Positions 54,517 to 63,967 of a stretch of 64,000 nucleotides of DNA are shown piece by piece. Within the stretch, counting starts at the first letter, position 1. Each line of letters starts with the position of its first letter. The translations under genes and the position numbers were made by a program. Origin of the DNA: Paracoccus endophyticus. Its GTDB lineage: Bacteria; Pseudomonadota; Alphaproteobacteria; Rhodobacterales; Rhodobacteraceae. The notes beneath the pieces are model-generated. The model searched no databases, was not told the origin of the DNA, and was given only the letters and a program-made list of their open reading frames with translations. Location of the stretch: contig NZ_QLUV01000003.1 of NCBI RefSeq assembly GCF_003286075.1, positions 215,168 through 279,167 on the forward strand. Direction: 5' to 3'.

Positions 54517-54643
54517 CTTCCCCCCCTTTGGAAACTGTAGGGGCCTTCTGCTCAGACAGAACAGGCGCGTTTCCGTCTCACGACCGACAGCGCGCCGCCT
54601 GCTCGTGGCCGGAACCGCCCCGGCAGGTCGTTCCGGTTCGGCA

Positions 54644-56872
54644 TCAGTATTTCAAGCGCGCGAACTGCGACCGGCTCGAGGCCGTGCGGGCCTGGCCCAG
54701 TGTCACGATCCCCTGCTTGGCGAGCAGCGGAAGCAGGCGGACGAACACGTCCGCGGTGGCCAGCGCGTCGCCCAGGGCCGTGTGCCGGCCCCCGATGGCG
54801 ATGCCCAGCCGTTCGGCGATCGCCTCCAGTCCGTGATGATCCTCGGCGGGGTGGACGATGCTGGAGAGCAGCAGCGTATCCAGCACCGGATGGTCGAAGC
54901 GCAGGCCGGTCGCGGCCTCTTTCAGGCGCAGGAATCGCATGTCGAACGCGACGTTGTGCCCGACCAGCACGCTGTCGGCGGCAAAGCGGTGAAACACCGG
55001 CAGGACCTGGGCGATGGTCGGCTTGCCCCGGACCATCTCGGGGTGGATGTGGTGGATCGGTATGCCCGCCTCGGGGATGGACCGGCAGGGGTCGATCAGC
55101 TGGTCCATCGTATCGCCGCGCAGAACGCGCCCGTTCACGACCCGCACCGCGCCGATCTGGATGATCTCGTCACCGCCGGCGGGATCAAGGCCGGTCGTCT
55201 CGCAGTCGAAGACGGTAAAGCTGAGGTCCGCCAGCGGCCGGTCGTCCCCGACGCTGTCGGGCCGCGCCGCGAACAGGTCGAAGTCATAGAACTCGGGCCG
55301 GCTGCCGGTCGCCAGGGCGGGGCCGTCCACCTCGACCGCGGCAAGGGGCAGCAGGATGCGGAAAAACGGCTGCGATTCGCCACGACCCCGCTCGATCCAC
55401 ATTTCGCCGCCGTGGCGTTCGACCACGTCGCGCACCGACAGCTGTCCCCCTGCCCCGGTGGACTGGATCGGGTCCAGCTGCATTGCGGTCAGGGCCTGCG
55501 GCGCAATCGGCGCCGCGTCGGACCGGGGGGTCCAGCCCAGATCCAGATGCGCGCGGGTGACGTTGCGGCTGAGCCTGATCCACAGCACCGGATCATGGGT
55601 CAGCGACCGCAGCCTTTGCGCCAGCGTCTCGAAGGCCTTGATCAGGCTGAAGCTGTCGATGCGCAGCCAGAGATCCCCGTCCCCCGGCAAGGTCGTGATG
55701 GGCGTCCCGGTGACGCGGCCCAGATGCTGGACGATGGCGGCGATCAGGTCGGACCCCAGCATGTCCTGCAGCGGCCAGCGCGCGGCCACGTCAAGCACCG
55801 AACTGTCGGCGATGGCGGCAAGCCGGTCCCGCATCCGCGTCACCTCGTCGCGCACGACGGCCAGAAAGCGGTCGCGGTCGGCCGGTTCGAGATCGGGCAG
55901 GTCCAGCATGTCCAGCGCGGCCTGCATGGTCGCGGCGCAGGCGCGGCCGTTCTCGGTCATCTGCAGCAGGGCCTGGTCGCGCTGCAGATGAACGTGCTGG
56001 TCCACGGTGATGTCGTCCAGCAGCAGCACATAGCCGGTCAGACCGGCGTTTTCGTCCGCCGGACTGTCCGCCCGGTCACCGCCGCCCGCGTCCGCGGAGC
56101 GCACGGGGGCCAGCCGGACCTGCAGAAGATGCCCCGCCTCGGTGGTCGTCACGACCTGCGCCACGGCAGCCGAGGGATCGACGCCCCGCGCCAGCCGCCC
56201 GCGAACCGTGTCCAGCGCGTGCGTGATCGCGGCGGGATCAACGACCCCGGTGATCGGCCGGCCCAGCCCGATGCGATCCGCTCCGCCCGAGGTCGCCCCC
56301 GCAGCCCCCCCCACGGGGGCAGGCGACAGACGGGCACACAGCGCCCGCGCACGGCTGTTGTAAAGCAGGATGCGCCCCTCGAGGTTGCAGACGACGACGG
56401 CGTGATCCAGTTCCGTCATCAACGCCGCCAGCTGGTCGCGCTGTTCGGCGACGCTGCGGCTGGCCTGGTCCACCAGTTGCGCCATGTTGGCGTTCAGCGT
56501 GCGGCGGTGTTCGGCCAGATTGTTGATCTCGTGCGCCAGTGCCCGGACCATGGGCGCGCCATGCGGCGGCACGTCGGGCGCGTCGGGATTCTCGACCAGA
56601 ATGCGGGTCGCGTCCAGAAGCATGGCCGGCGCGACGACATGCCGGCGATAGAGGCGATGGCCAAGCCACGCCGCCAGGACCGCCGCAACCAGCCACCAGG
56701 CGAACAGCACCATCCCGTGCGTCGCCAGCACCGGCGCCCAGGCCGCGCGCAGGGCGGCCGCGCGGTTGGGGCCCAGCGTCGCCAGCAGCACAGCCGCGCC
56801 GCCGGCCACCCACGCGGCCAGCGCGACCGCCGGGCCGGCAGCCGCCACGATCAGCCGGCGGTCAATCGTCAT
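54644..56872 (-). CDS. Membrane PAS/degenerate-histidine-kinase protein fused to a DEDDh exonuclease
   Basis: 742 residues. Two membrane helices (about 8-32 and 54-71), a HAMP-like linker with coiled coil (ALAHEINNLAEHRRTLNANM), a PAS domain (about 145-290: LDHAVVVCNLEGRILLYNSR to YVLLLDDITV), then a kinase-like part whose dimerisation helix reads MTENGRACAATMQAAL (305-320) without a phosphoacceptor His, and whose ATPase lobe keeps only LSVRDVVERHGGEMW near 478-492. The end (551-742) is a DnaQ-like exonuclease with D556, E558 (FDCETTGLDP), D644 (GHNVAFDMRF), H697 and D702 (HTALGD): a complete DEDDh site. It overlaps the response-regulator gene by 4 nt. Similar exonuclease proteins occur beside CrbS-type acetate kinases; their role is unknown. 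Confidence 0.85.
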   Translation of the reverse strand: MTIDRRLIVAAAGPAVALAAWVAGGAAVLLATLGPNRAAALRAAWAPVLATHGMVLFAWWLVAAVLAAWLGHRLYRRHVVAPAMLLDATRILVENPDAPDVPPHGAPMVRALAHEINNLAEHRRTLNANMAQLVDQASRSVAEQRDQLAALMTELDHAVVVCNLEGRILLYNSRARALCARLSPAPVGGAAGATSGGADRIGLGRPITGVVDPAAITHALDTVRGRLARGVDPSAAVAQVVTTTEAGHLLQVRLAPVRSADAGGGDRADSPADENAGLTGYVLLLDDITVDQHVHLQRDQALLQMTENGRACAATMQAALDMLDLPDLEPADRDRFLAVVRDEVTRMRDRLAAIADSSVLDVAARWPLQDMLGSDLIAAIVQHLGRVTGTPITTLPGDGDLWLRIDSFSLIKAFETLAQRLRSLTHDPVLWIRLSRNVTRAHLDLGWTPRSDAAPIAPQALTAMQLDPIQSTGAGGQLSVRDVVERHGGEMWIERGRGESQPFFRILLPLAAVEVDGPALATGSRPEFYDFDLFAARPDSVGDDRPLADLSFTVFDCETTGLDPAGGDEIIQIGAVRVVNGRVLRGDTMDQLIDPCRSIPEAGIPIHHIHPEMVRGKPTIAQVLPVFHRFAADSVLVGHNVAFDMRFLRLKEAATGLRFDHPVLDTLLLSSIVHPAEDHHGLEAIAERLGIAIGGRHTALGDALATADVFVRLLPLLAKQGIVTLGQARTASSRSQFARLKY

Positions 56873-57234
56873 GCCAGCATGTCCCGTACCATGTCCACCA
56901 GGTCGCGGGTCGAGAACGGCTTCACGACATAGGCGTCCGCGCCCGCGCCCACGCCGCGCGCGACGTCGGTGTCGCGCCCCTTTGCAGTCAGCATGACGAT
57001 CTTGGTGTCCGCAAGCGCGTCGTCTGCCCGCACCGCCTCGCAGACCTCGAACCCGGACAGGCCCGGCATCATCCCGTCCAGCAGGACCAGGCGCGGCCGT
57101 TCGCGGCGGATCATGTCAAGCGCCTGCAGACCGTCACGGGCGACCAGCACCTCATAGCCCGCGCGCTTCATCATGAATTCCAGCGAGACGACGATGTTCG
57201 GCTCGTCATCCGCGATCAGGACTCTCTGGCTCAT
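56869..57234 (-). CDS. Receiver-only response regulator
   Basis: 121 residues, a single CheY-like receiver: D10/E11 acidic pocket (RVLIADDEPN), D53 as phosphorylation site (VLLDGMMPG), T83 (VMLTAKG) and K105 (VKPF). There is no DNA-binding or other output domain, unlike CrbR/ErdR of gammaproteobacteria, which are LuxR-type. It overlaps the kinase gene by 29 nt and the exonuclease-fusion gene by 4 nt, so the three proteins are most likely made together and interact. The ATG 57234 is fixed by the MSQRVLIADDE start. Confidence 0.93.
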   Translation of the reverse strand: MSQRVLIADDEPNIVVSLEFMMKRAGYEVLVARDGLQALDMIRRERPRLVLLDGMMPGLSGFEVCEAVRADDALADTKIVMLTAKGRDTDVARGVGAGADAYVVKPFSTRDLVDMVRDMLA

Positions 57235-59983
57235 GCTCACCCTCCCCCTGTCGGCCAAGCGGCAACGAAAAGGCGAACAGCGCCCCTTCGCCCGGTGCCG
57301 ATTCCACCCAAATCCTGCCCCCGAAATGCTCGACGATGCGGCGGCTGATGGGCAAGCCCAGACCCGTGCCGGGCGGCCGGTCAGCCGGATCGCCCGCCTG
57401 CTGGAACCGATCGAAGATCGCGCCATGCTGGTCGGCGCTGATGCCGGGACCGTTGTCCCGGACGCCGACCACCAGCGCCTGCGCCTCTTGCCGCAGCGTG
57501 ACGGTCACGCGGCCGCCCTGGTCGGGCATGAACTTGGCCGCGTTCGACAGCAGGTTCAGCACCACCTGCATCAATCGGTCGCGGTCGGCGAAAACACGCG
57601 GCACATCGTCGCCCAGGTCCATCACGACCTCGGCCCCGCGTTCGCGGAACAGCTCGGCCGTGACGTGGACCGCGTCCGTCAGCAACTCGCGCAGGTCGAT
57701 TTCCGTGCTGCACCATTCGGCGTGGCCCGATTCCATCTTGGCCATGTCCAGGACCTGATTGACGAGACGGCTCAGCCGCTGCGATTCCGACACGACGATG
57801 CGCAGGAACTCGGCCCGCTCGTCGGGGTCCATGTCGGGAACATCCAGCATCAGTTCCGACAGCGCCCGGATCGAGGTCAGCGGCGTGCGCAGTTCGTGCG
57901 TGACCGAGGACATGAAGTCATCCTTCATCTGGTCCAGGCTTTTCAGCGCGTCGTTGGCGGCGCGCAGTTCGTCCATCACCGCCTCCAGCGACCGCGACTT
58001 CTCCTCCAGCGCGCGGGCATAGCCCCGGATCTGCGACGCCTCGTCCAGGATCTCGATCACGTCGGTGATGCCCAACGGCTCTTCCTGCACGACCGAGGCG
58101 ACCATGATCCGGGCCGACGCACCGCCCACGGCACCGGCGATCTGGCGTTCGACGTGATCGACAAGCCGCGCGTCCGCGGTGATCCCCGAAATGTCCCGGG
58201 CGCCGACCGCCTGGGCATAGTCGCGAAACACCTTGTCGGCGCGGGCCCGGCCCAGCAGGCGGGTCGCCAGATCGACCAGGTCCGGCAGCCGCGCGCGACC
58301 CCGCCAGAAGATCCACTGCGGCTCTGCGGCGTCGGCGCGGTCGAACACATCGACAAACAGCAGCGCCTGGCTGGCCTCGCGCCCGGACGGCGCGCGGGCC
58401 AGCGACAGCCCGACGTAAAGGGTGACGTTGACCAGCATGGACCAGAACAGCCCGTGGGTCAGGTTGTCCAGGCCGGTGATCCCGAACAGCCGCTCGGGCG
58501 CCAGCAGGGCGATGCCGAACGGCCCCTGGTCCAGAATGCCGCCCGGCAGCCAGCCCGACTTGGCCATCGAAGGCAGCAGCAGCGTATAGGCCCAGACCGC
58601 GAACCCGCCCAGCAGGCCGCCCATGGCGCCTGCGGCCGTCCCGCCGTGCCAGTACATCCCCCCGAACAGCGCGGGCGCGAACTGCGCGACGGCGGCAAAG
58701 CTGATCAGGCCGATGGACACCAGCGCATAGACGTCGCCGGCGACCCGGAAATAGACATATCCCAGCAAAAGGACAGCCAGGATGGCCACGCGCCTGATGA
58801 CCAGCAGCAGGCGGGTCACGTCACCCGCGCCGGCCCCCATGACCCGCATCCGCAGCAGCGCCGGCATCACCAGGTCGTTGCAGACCATGGTGGACACCGC
58901 CACGGTTTCGACGATCAGCATGCCCGTCGCCGCCGACATGCCCCCTATATAGGCCAGCAGGGCCAGCGCCGTGGCGTTTTGCGACAGGGGCAGCGACAGC
59001 ACGAAGGTTTCCGGGTTCGCGCCGCCCGGCCCGAAATGGATCAGCCCACCCAGAGCAATCGGTAGCACGAAGATGTTGATCGCCAGCAGATAAAGCGAAA
59101 AGATCCAGGCGGCCCGCAGCACATGACGTTCGTCCACGCACTCGACGACCATCATCTGGAACTGCCGCGGCAGCAGCAGGACGGAAAACATCGACAGGAT
59201 CGTCAGCGCAAACCATTGCGCGTGCCCGAAATCGCCCGCGCCGGTCGCCCCCTTCAGCCGCAGCAGCGATTGCAGGTCGGGAACGTCACGGGCGCGGGCC
59301 CAGATGTCGGCGGGGCCGTCGAACAGCCCCCAGGTGACGAACACCCCGGCGGCCAGAAAGGCGCCCAGCTTGACCAGCGATTCGAACGCGACGGCGGCCA
59401 CCATGCCCTCGTGGCGTTCCGACAGGTCGAGGTGGCGCGTCCCGAACACGATGGTAAAGGCGGCCAGGGCCAGCGTGACCGCCAGCGTCCCGTCCTGCCA
59501 CCAGGCGACGCCTGTGCGCTGAACCTCGGCCTGCCCGATCAGCACCTCGTACCCGGCCGACACGCCTTTGACCTGCAACGCGATGTAGGGGACGATGCCG
59601 ATCACCGTAATCAACGTGACCACCGCCGCCAGCGCCGGGCTTTTGCCATAGCGCGTGGCGATGAAATCGGCGATCGAGGTGACGCGATAGGTCTGTGCGA
59701 TCCGCACCATCTTGCGCAGCACCAGCCAGGCCAGCAGCATCGCCAGCAGCGGCCCGAGATAGATCGGCAGGAACCAGATCCCCCCGACCGCCGCGCGCCC
59801 GACGCTGCCGAAATAGGTCCAGGCGCTGCAATAGACCGCCCAGGACAGCGCATAGACCCAGGCGTTGCCGATGACCGACCGCCCCTGCGCGGCCCGGCGT
59901 TCGGCGAATGTCGCCACCGCGAACAGGACCAGCAGATAACCGGCCGACACCCCCAGGACGAGCGATGGCGACAGCACGGTCAT
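57206..59983 (-). CDS. Sodium:solute symporter-sensor histidine kinase (CrbS type)
   Basis: 925 residues. An SSS-family transporter domain of about 13 helices (residues 1-510; RVTSIADFIATRYGKSPAL, YIGGMSAATGMLIVETVAVS) is joined through a PAS-like linker (about 560-640) and a coiled coil to a full kinase: H696 in SVTHELRTPLTSI, N box VVLNLLSNAAKF, G1 VRDNGPGIS, G2 GTGLGLPISRRIVEHFGG. Such proteins (CrbS, MxtR) sense acetate or its transport and control acs. Its place next to actP and a probable acs supports an acetate signal. GGAGGG directly precedes the ATG. The 3' end overlaps the receiver gene by 29 nt. Confidence 0.94.
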   Translation of the reverse strand: MTVLSPSLVLGVSAGYLLVLFAVATFAERRAAQGRSVIGNAWVYALSWAVYCSAWTYFGSVGRAAVGGIWFLPIYLGPLLAMLLAWLVLRKMVRIAQTYRVTSIADFIATRYGKSPALAAVVTLITVIGIVPYIALQVKGVSAGYEVLIGQAEVQRTGVAWWQDGTLAVTLALAAFTIVFGTRHLDLSERHEGMVAAVAFESLVKLGAFLAAGVFVTWGLFDGPADIWARARDVPDLQSLLRLKGATGAGDFGHAQWFALTILSMFSVLLLPRQFQMMVVECVDERHVLRAAWIFSLYLLAINIFVLPIALGGLIHFGPGGANPETFVLSLPLSQNATALALLAYIGGMSAATGMLIVETVAVSTMVCNDLVMPALLRMRVMGAGAGDVTRLLLVIRRVAILAVLLLGYVYFRVAGDVYALVSIGLISFAAVAQFAPALFGGMYWHGGTAAGAMGGLLGGFAVWAYTLLLPSMAKSGWLPGGILDQGPFGIALLAPERLFGITGLDNLTHGLFWSMLVNVTLYVGLSLARAPSGREASQALLFVDVFDRADAAEPQWIFWRGRARLPDLVDLATRLLGRARADKVFRDYAQAVGARDISGITADARLVDHVERQIAGAVGGASARIMVASVVQEEPLGITDVIEILDEASQIRGYARALEEKSRSLEAVMDELRAANDALKSLDQMKDDFMSSVTHELRTPLTSIRALSELMLDVPDMDPDERAEFLRIVVSESQRLSRLVNQVLDMAKMESGHAEWCSTEIDLRELLTDAVHVTAELFRERGAEVVMDLGDDVPRVFADRDRLMQVVLNLLSNAAKFMPDQGGRVTVTLRQEAQALVVGVRDNGPGISADQHGAIFDRFQQAGDPADRPPGTGLGLPISRRIVEHFGGRIWVESAPGEGALFAFSLPLGRQGEGEHEPESPDRG

Positions 59984-60038
59984 CCCTCCGTTCCCGGCCG
60001 CAGCCCTGTCCGGCGTCCGGCGGGGGCGGGCGTCGCGG

Positions 60039-60284
60039 TCACCGCAGGGGCCGCCGCGGCTTGCGGCGATGGGCGGCCGGACGCTCGCTGACCCAGATCA
60101 GCAGACCGATCAGCGCCGCCCATACGCCGAACAGCGCCACCCCCAGCAAGGGCAGCCCCAGGACAGTCACCGGGCGGTCCCACAGCAGCAGAAGCGGAAA
60201 GTTCAGCACGGCCAGCGCCAGCGCGAACAGCGCCACCAGCCGTTCCGGTGGCGGCCCGCCGCCGTCGCGGTTCCGCGTCGTCAT
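60039..60284 (-). CDS. Small two-helix membrane protein in the acetate locus
   Basis: 81 residues with two membrane helices (RLVALFALALAVLNFPLLLL and VLGLPLLGVALFGVWAALIG) and a basic C-terminus (RPAAHRRKPRRPLR). The ATG overlaps the DUF294 stop by 4 nt. Small proteins of this kind are often found between the DUF294 gene and the symporter-kinase gene in related genomes, but I cannot name a family. It may be an accessory subunit of the kinase-transporter. Confidence 0.75.
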   Translation of the reverse strand: MTTRNRDGGGPPPERLVALFALALAVLNFPLLLLWDRPVTVLGLPLLGVALFGVWAALIGLLIWVSERPAAHRRKPRRPLR

Positions 60285-61765
60285 GATGCCAGCCGGAAAT
60301 GCAGCGACAGCCAGTCGCGGAACCGTCGCACGATGGCCAGCGATTCCTTCAGCGCCTGCCGGTCCAGCGTGCTCAGCTGGTCCAGCCGCACCAGGTTGTC
60401 GGGCGGCTGTCCCGCCTTGATCTGGCGCAGGTTGCTGTCCAGCTTCAGCCCCATCAGCACCCGCAGCGCGTCGGTCAGGTCGCGGGACAGATCGGGCTCG
60501 ATCCAGCCCGCCTCGCTCAGCACGCGCAGGCGCTGGACGGTCCTCAACTCGGCCACCCGGTATTGCAGCGCAAGGGCGCGGGCCCCCTGCACGATGGGAA
60601 AGATGCCCAGCTTTTTCAGGTCGATCTGGGCTGCCGCGCGGCCGCCGACCCCCGGCAACCGGGTCCACCAGCTTCGATCCTCGGCAAAGCTGTTCACGGC
60701 GCTTGCAAAGCGCGCCAGATAGGCACTGCTGTCCGACATCAGCCGGTAAAAGTGGTCCTTGGCCGCGCTGAGCAGGTCGGCGTCGCCGGCGACCGCGTCG
60801 GCGTCCAGAAAGATCGCCAGGTTCATCGGCCCCTCGGGGCTGTCGCCATAGATCCAGCGCCCGATCGTCTGGCGGAACCCCGACAGGGGCTGGCACCACA
60901 GCGGGCGGCTGACCATGATGCCGCCGGGACATGACGGATAGCCGAAATCGACCAGCGCCGCCGTGAACGCGGCCGTCGTCTCGGCCACGCCGTCCGTGGG
61001 AAAGCCGTCCCGCAGGATCAGCCCGTTGTCCTGGTCGGTGCGGATGATCTGTTCGTTGCGCCCTTCGCTGCCCATCACGATCAGGCAGCTGTTGGCCCGC
61101 AGGTCCGCCGAGGCGAGCAGTTCCCACAGGCGGCGAAAGATGGCGCGATTCAGTTCGCCCACCATCTCGGCGATGGCCTCGACCCTGACCCCGTCCTCGT
61201 GAAGAAGGCGGATCAGCTCGCTGACCTGATCGGCGGCGTGCTTCAGCTCGGCGACAGACCCCGCCTGCGCAGCCTCCAGCGCGATCAGATGCGAGTGATG
61301 AGCGACAAAGCCCATCATGTCGAGCTGGCCCAGAACGCCGACCACCTCGGCGCCGTCGCGGACCACCAGCCGGTGGACCCGGTGGCGAAGCATCAGGATC
61401 ATGGCGTCGTAGAGATCATCGTCCACCGACACATCGACGGTGGGAAAACTGGCCGCGTCGCGCACCGCCAGACGCGCCGGGGGCGTGTCCATCAACAGCA
61501 CGTCGCGCAGGTTGGTGGTGGTGAAGATGCCCAGCCGGTCCCCGTCCCGCACCAGCGCGTCGCCGATGCCCTGCTCGGCCATCGCGCGGCACAGCGACAC
61601 GATGTCGAGGCTGGCGTCCACATAGAAGGGCTTGCGCAGGAAGGCGTCGCCGACACGCGTCGACATCAGCGGCACAAGCTGGCGCCGTCCATGGCCCCAG
61701 GCACCGTGGGCCGAGGCGGGCCTTGCGGCGGCGTCGGAAGGGGGGGTGGACTGTGTCATCGGCAT
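60281..61765 (-). CDS. CBS-domain nucleotidyltransferase, DUF294 type
   Basis: 494 residues. Two CBS motifs at about 30-160 (IVSLCRAMAEQGIGDALVRD, LYDAMILMLRHRVHRLVVRD) bind an adenine nucleotide. They are followed by a GlnD-like nucleotidyltransferase with VMGSEGRNEQIIRTDQDNGL (GS motif and D-x-D pattern) and a C-terminal helical domain (DUF294_C). Such proteins accompany CrbS/actP genes; the target of the transferase is unknown, but control of the acetate pathway is plausible. The start is one of two near ATGs (61765 or 61759). A strong terminator separates it from actP, so it needs its own promoter or read-through. Confidence 0.9.
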   Translation of the reverse strand: MPMTQSTPPSDAAARPASAHGAWGHGRRQLVPLMSTRVGDAFLRKPFYVDASLDIVSLCRAMAEQGIGDALVRDGDRLGIFTTTNLRDVLLMDTPPARLAVRDAASFPTVDVSVDDDLYDAMILMLRHRVHRLVVRDGAEVVGVLGQLDMMGFVAHHSHLIALEAAQAGSVAELKHAADQVSELIRLLHEDGVRVEAIAEMVGELNRAIFRRLWELLASADLRANSCLIVMGSEGRNEQIIRTDQDNGLILRDGFPTDGVAETTAAFTAALVDFGYPSCPGGIMVSRPLWCQPLSGFRQTIGRWIYGDSPEGPMNLAIFLDADAVAGDADLLSAAKDHFYRLMSDSSAYLARFASAVNSFAEDRSWWTRLPGVGGRAAAQIDLKKLGIFPIVQGARALALQYRVAELRTVQRLRVLSEAGWIEPDLSRDLTDALRVLMGLKLDSNLRQIKAGQPPDNLVRLDQLSTLDRQALKESLAIVRRFRDWLSLHFRLAS

Positions 61766-61792
61766 CCGCGCGGGTCAGGGGCGGTCACGAAA

Positions 61793-61818
61793 GCGGCCGG
61801 ACCCCAGGGTCCGGCCGC
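61793..61818 (-). terminator. Strong terminator behind actP
   Basis: A perfect 12-bp inverted repeat (GCGGCCGGACCC with GGGTCCGGCCGC, two central bases) lies 27 nt after the actP stop. On the minus strand it is followed by TTTCG. It sits between actP and the DUF294 gene. Confidence 0.75.
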
Positions 61819-61844
61819 CGTTCATCGGTGGTTTGGGCCGCGGC

Positions 61845-63575
61845 TCAATGCGCCGAGGCCTCGGCCGCGCCGATGCCGGTCTCGGACCGGATCTGCTGCG
61901 GCAGATAGCCCGCGCGGTCGATGTCGCCGCGACGGCTCTTGTCGGTGATCGAGAACAGCCAGATTCCGAAGAAGGCCAGCGTCATCGAGAAGAGCGCCGG
62001 CGAGGTGTACGGGAACGGAGCCGAACCCTTGGCATTGCCCAGCGTCGCTTCCCAGACCGACGGCGACAGCACCGTCAGCGCCACCGACGAGATCAGGCCC
62101 AGAAGACCCCCGATCACCGCACCGCGCGTCGTCATGCCTTTCCAAAGCAGCGACAGGAACAGCACCGGGAAGTTCGCCGAGGCCGCGATCGCGAAGGCCA
62201 GAGACACCATGAAGGCGATGTTCTGCTTCTCGAACGCGATCCCCAGGATCACCGCGACGATGCCAAGGCAGATCGTGGTGATCTTGGACACGCGCAGTTC
62301 CGCCGCGCTGTCGGCTTTCCCCTTCTTGATCACGGTCGAATACAGGTCATGCGACACCGCCGAGGCGCCCGACAGCGTCAGCCCCGCGACCACCGCCAGG
62401 ATGGTGGCGAAGGCCACGGCCGAGATGAAGCCCAGGAAGATGTTGCCGCCGACCGCGTTCGCGAGATGCACGGCCGCCATGTTGTTGCCGCCGACCAGGC
62501 CCGGCACGCCGTCCTTGACCTCGAGGAACTGGGGGTTGGTCAGGACGAAGGTTATGGCCCCGAAGCCGATGATGAAGGTCAGCAGATAGAAGTAGCCGAT
62601 CCACACCGTCGCCCACATCACCGACTTGCGCGCCTCTTTCGCGCTGGGAACGGTGAAGAAGCGCATCAGGATATGCGGCAGGCCCGCGGTCCCGAACATC
62701 AGCGCCATGCCGAACGAGATGGCCGATATCGGGTCCTTGACGAAGTTGCCCGGCCCCATGATCGACTGGCCCGCAGCCGCGGCATCCGTCGTCTCGGGGT
62801 TGGCGGCGGCGAGGTCGGTCTTGATCCTGACCGCATCGGCGAACAGGCTTTCAAAGCTGAAGCCGAAGCGCGACATCACCATGAAGGCCATGAAGGAGGC
62901 GCCACCCAGCAGCAGGCAGGCCTTGATGATCTGCACCCAGGTGGTGGCGGTCATGCCGCCGAACAGCACATAGACCATCATCAGCGCGCCGACGATGACC
63001 ACGGCCATCCAGTATTCCAGCCCGAACAGCAGCTTGATCAGCTGCCCCGCGCCGACCATCTGCGCGATCAGGTAGAAGGCGACCACGACCAGCGTGGACA
63101 GCGCCGCGAACATCCGCACCGGCGTCTGCTCGAACCGAAAGGCAGCCACGTCGGCGAAGGTGAACTTGCCCAGGTTGCGCAGCCGTTCGGCCATCAGGAA
63201 GGTCAGGATCGGCCAGCCGACCAGGAAGCCGATGGAATAGATCAGCCCGTCGAAGCCGCTGGCCATCACCGCCGCCGAGATCCCCAGGAACGAGGCGGCC
63301 GACATGTAATCGCCCGCGATCGCCAGGCCGTTCTGGAAGCCGGTGATCCCGCCGCCGGCCGTATAGAAATCCGACGCGGACTTGGTCTTGGAGGCGGCCC
63401 ATTTGGTGATGAACAGGGTCCCGACCACAAAGACCCCGAACATGGTGATCGCGGTCCAGTTGGTCGCCTGCTGGGCGATCTCGCCCTCGAGCGCCCCGGC
63501 AGCCAGGACGGCCGATGGCACGAAGAGCAGCGTGGAGATGCCCAGGAAACGGCCGAGAGTCATTGCGGACCTCAT
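61845..63575 (-). CDS. actP: Cation/acetate symporter ActP
   Basis: SSS-family acetate permease of 576 residues: a signal-like first helix ([18 protein letters not shown]), 13 further helices, and ActP marks such as [71 protein letters not shown] and [14 protein letters not shown]. The ATG at 63575 overlaps the DUF485 gene by 4 nt. The pair is the standard yjcH-actP arrangement. Confidence 0.96.
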   Translation of the reverse strand: MRSAMTLGRFLGISTLLFVPSAVLAAGALEGEIAQQATNWTAITMFGVFVVGTLFITKWAASKTKSASDFYTAGGGITGFQNGLAIAGDYMSAASFLGISAAVMASGFDGLIYSIGFLVGWPILTFLMAERLRNLGKFTFADVAAFRFEQTPVRMFAALSTLVVVAFYLIAQMVGAGQLIKLLFGLEYWMAVVIVGALMMVYVLFGGMTATTWVQIIKACLLLGGASFMAFMVMSRFGFSFESLFADAVRIKTDLAAANPETTDAAAAGQSIMGPGNFVKDPISAISFGMALMFGTAGLPHILMRFFTVPSAKEARKSVMWATVWIGYFYLLTFIIGFGAITFVLTNPQFLEVKDGVPGLVGGNNMAAVHLANAVGGNIFLGFISAVAFATILAVVAGLTLSGASAVSHDLYSTVIKKGKADSAAELRVSKITTICLGIVAVILGIAFEKQNIAFMVSLAFAIAASANFPVLFLSLLWKGMTTRGAVIGGLLGLISSVALTVLSPSVWEATLGNAKGSAPFPYTSPALFSMTLAFFGIWLFSITDKSRRGDIDRAGYLPQQIRSETGIGAAEASAH

Positions 63576-63880
63576 TTCAAAGCCTCGCGTTTGATTTTCT
63601 CGGTCAGTTCGTCATATTGGCTGTTCGCGCGCATGACATAGATCGCGGTGATCACGATGGTGAAGATGATGACCCCGAACCCGATCGGGATTCCCCAGGT
63701 CATCACGCCCTCTCCCATCCGAATGGACAGGGTTTCCTTGCTGAACGCAATCATCAGGATGAAGCCGTAATAGACGACCAGCATCGCAATGGTCAGAGTC
63801 CAGCCAAAGCGAAGCCGCTTGGCCCTGAGCTCCTGATAGTTTGGATCTGCCGCGATGCGTTGTAACATCGAGTCCTGCAT
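63572..63880 (-). CDS. DUF485 (YjcH-like) membrane protein
   Basis: 102 residues with two membrane helices ([20 protein letters not shown] and [20 protein letters not shown]) after the motif [17 protein letters not shown], characteristic of DUF485 proteins encoded before actP. It may assist ActP in the membrane. AGGAGG lies a few bases before ATG 63880. The stop is inside the actP start. Confidence 0.94.
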   Translation of the reverse strand: MQDSMLQRIAADPNYQELRAKRLRFGWTLTIAMLVVYYGFILMIAFSKETLSIRMGEGVMTWGIPIGFGVIIFTIVITAIYVMRANSQYDELTEKIKREALK

Positions 63881-63967
63881 TGAGTCCCTCCTCCTGCAGC
63901 CGTTTCCCCCCTGGCCGGTCGTTTTTGCCGCCCAGGTTTTTGTCTGTCGCGGTCCGCGGGCGCGCGC

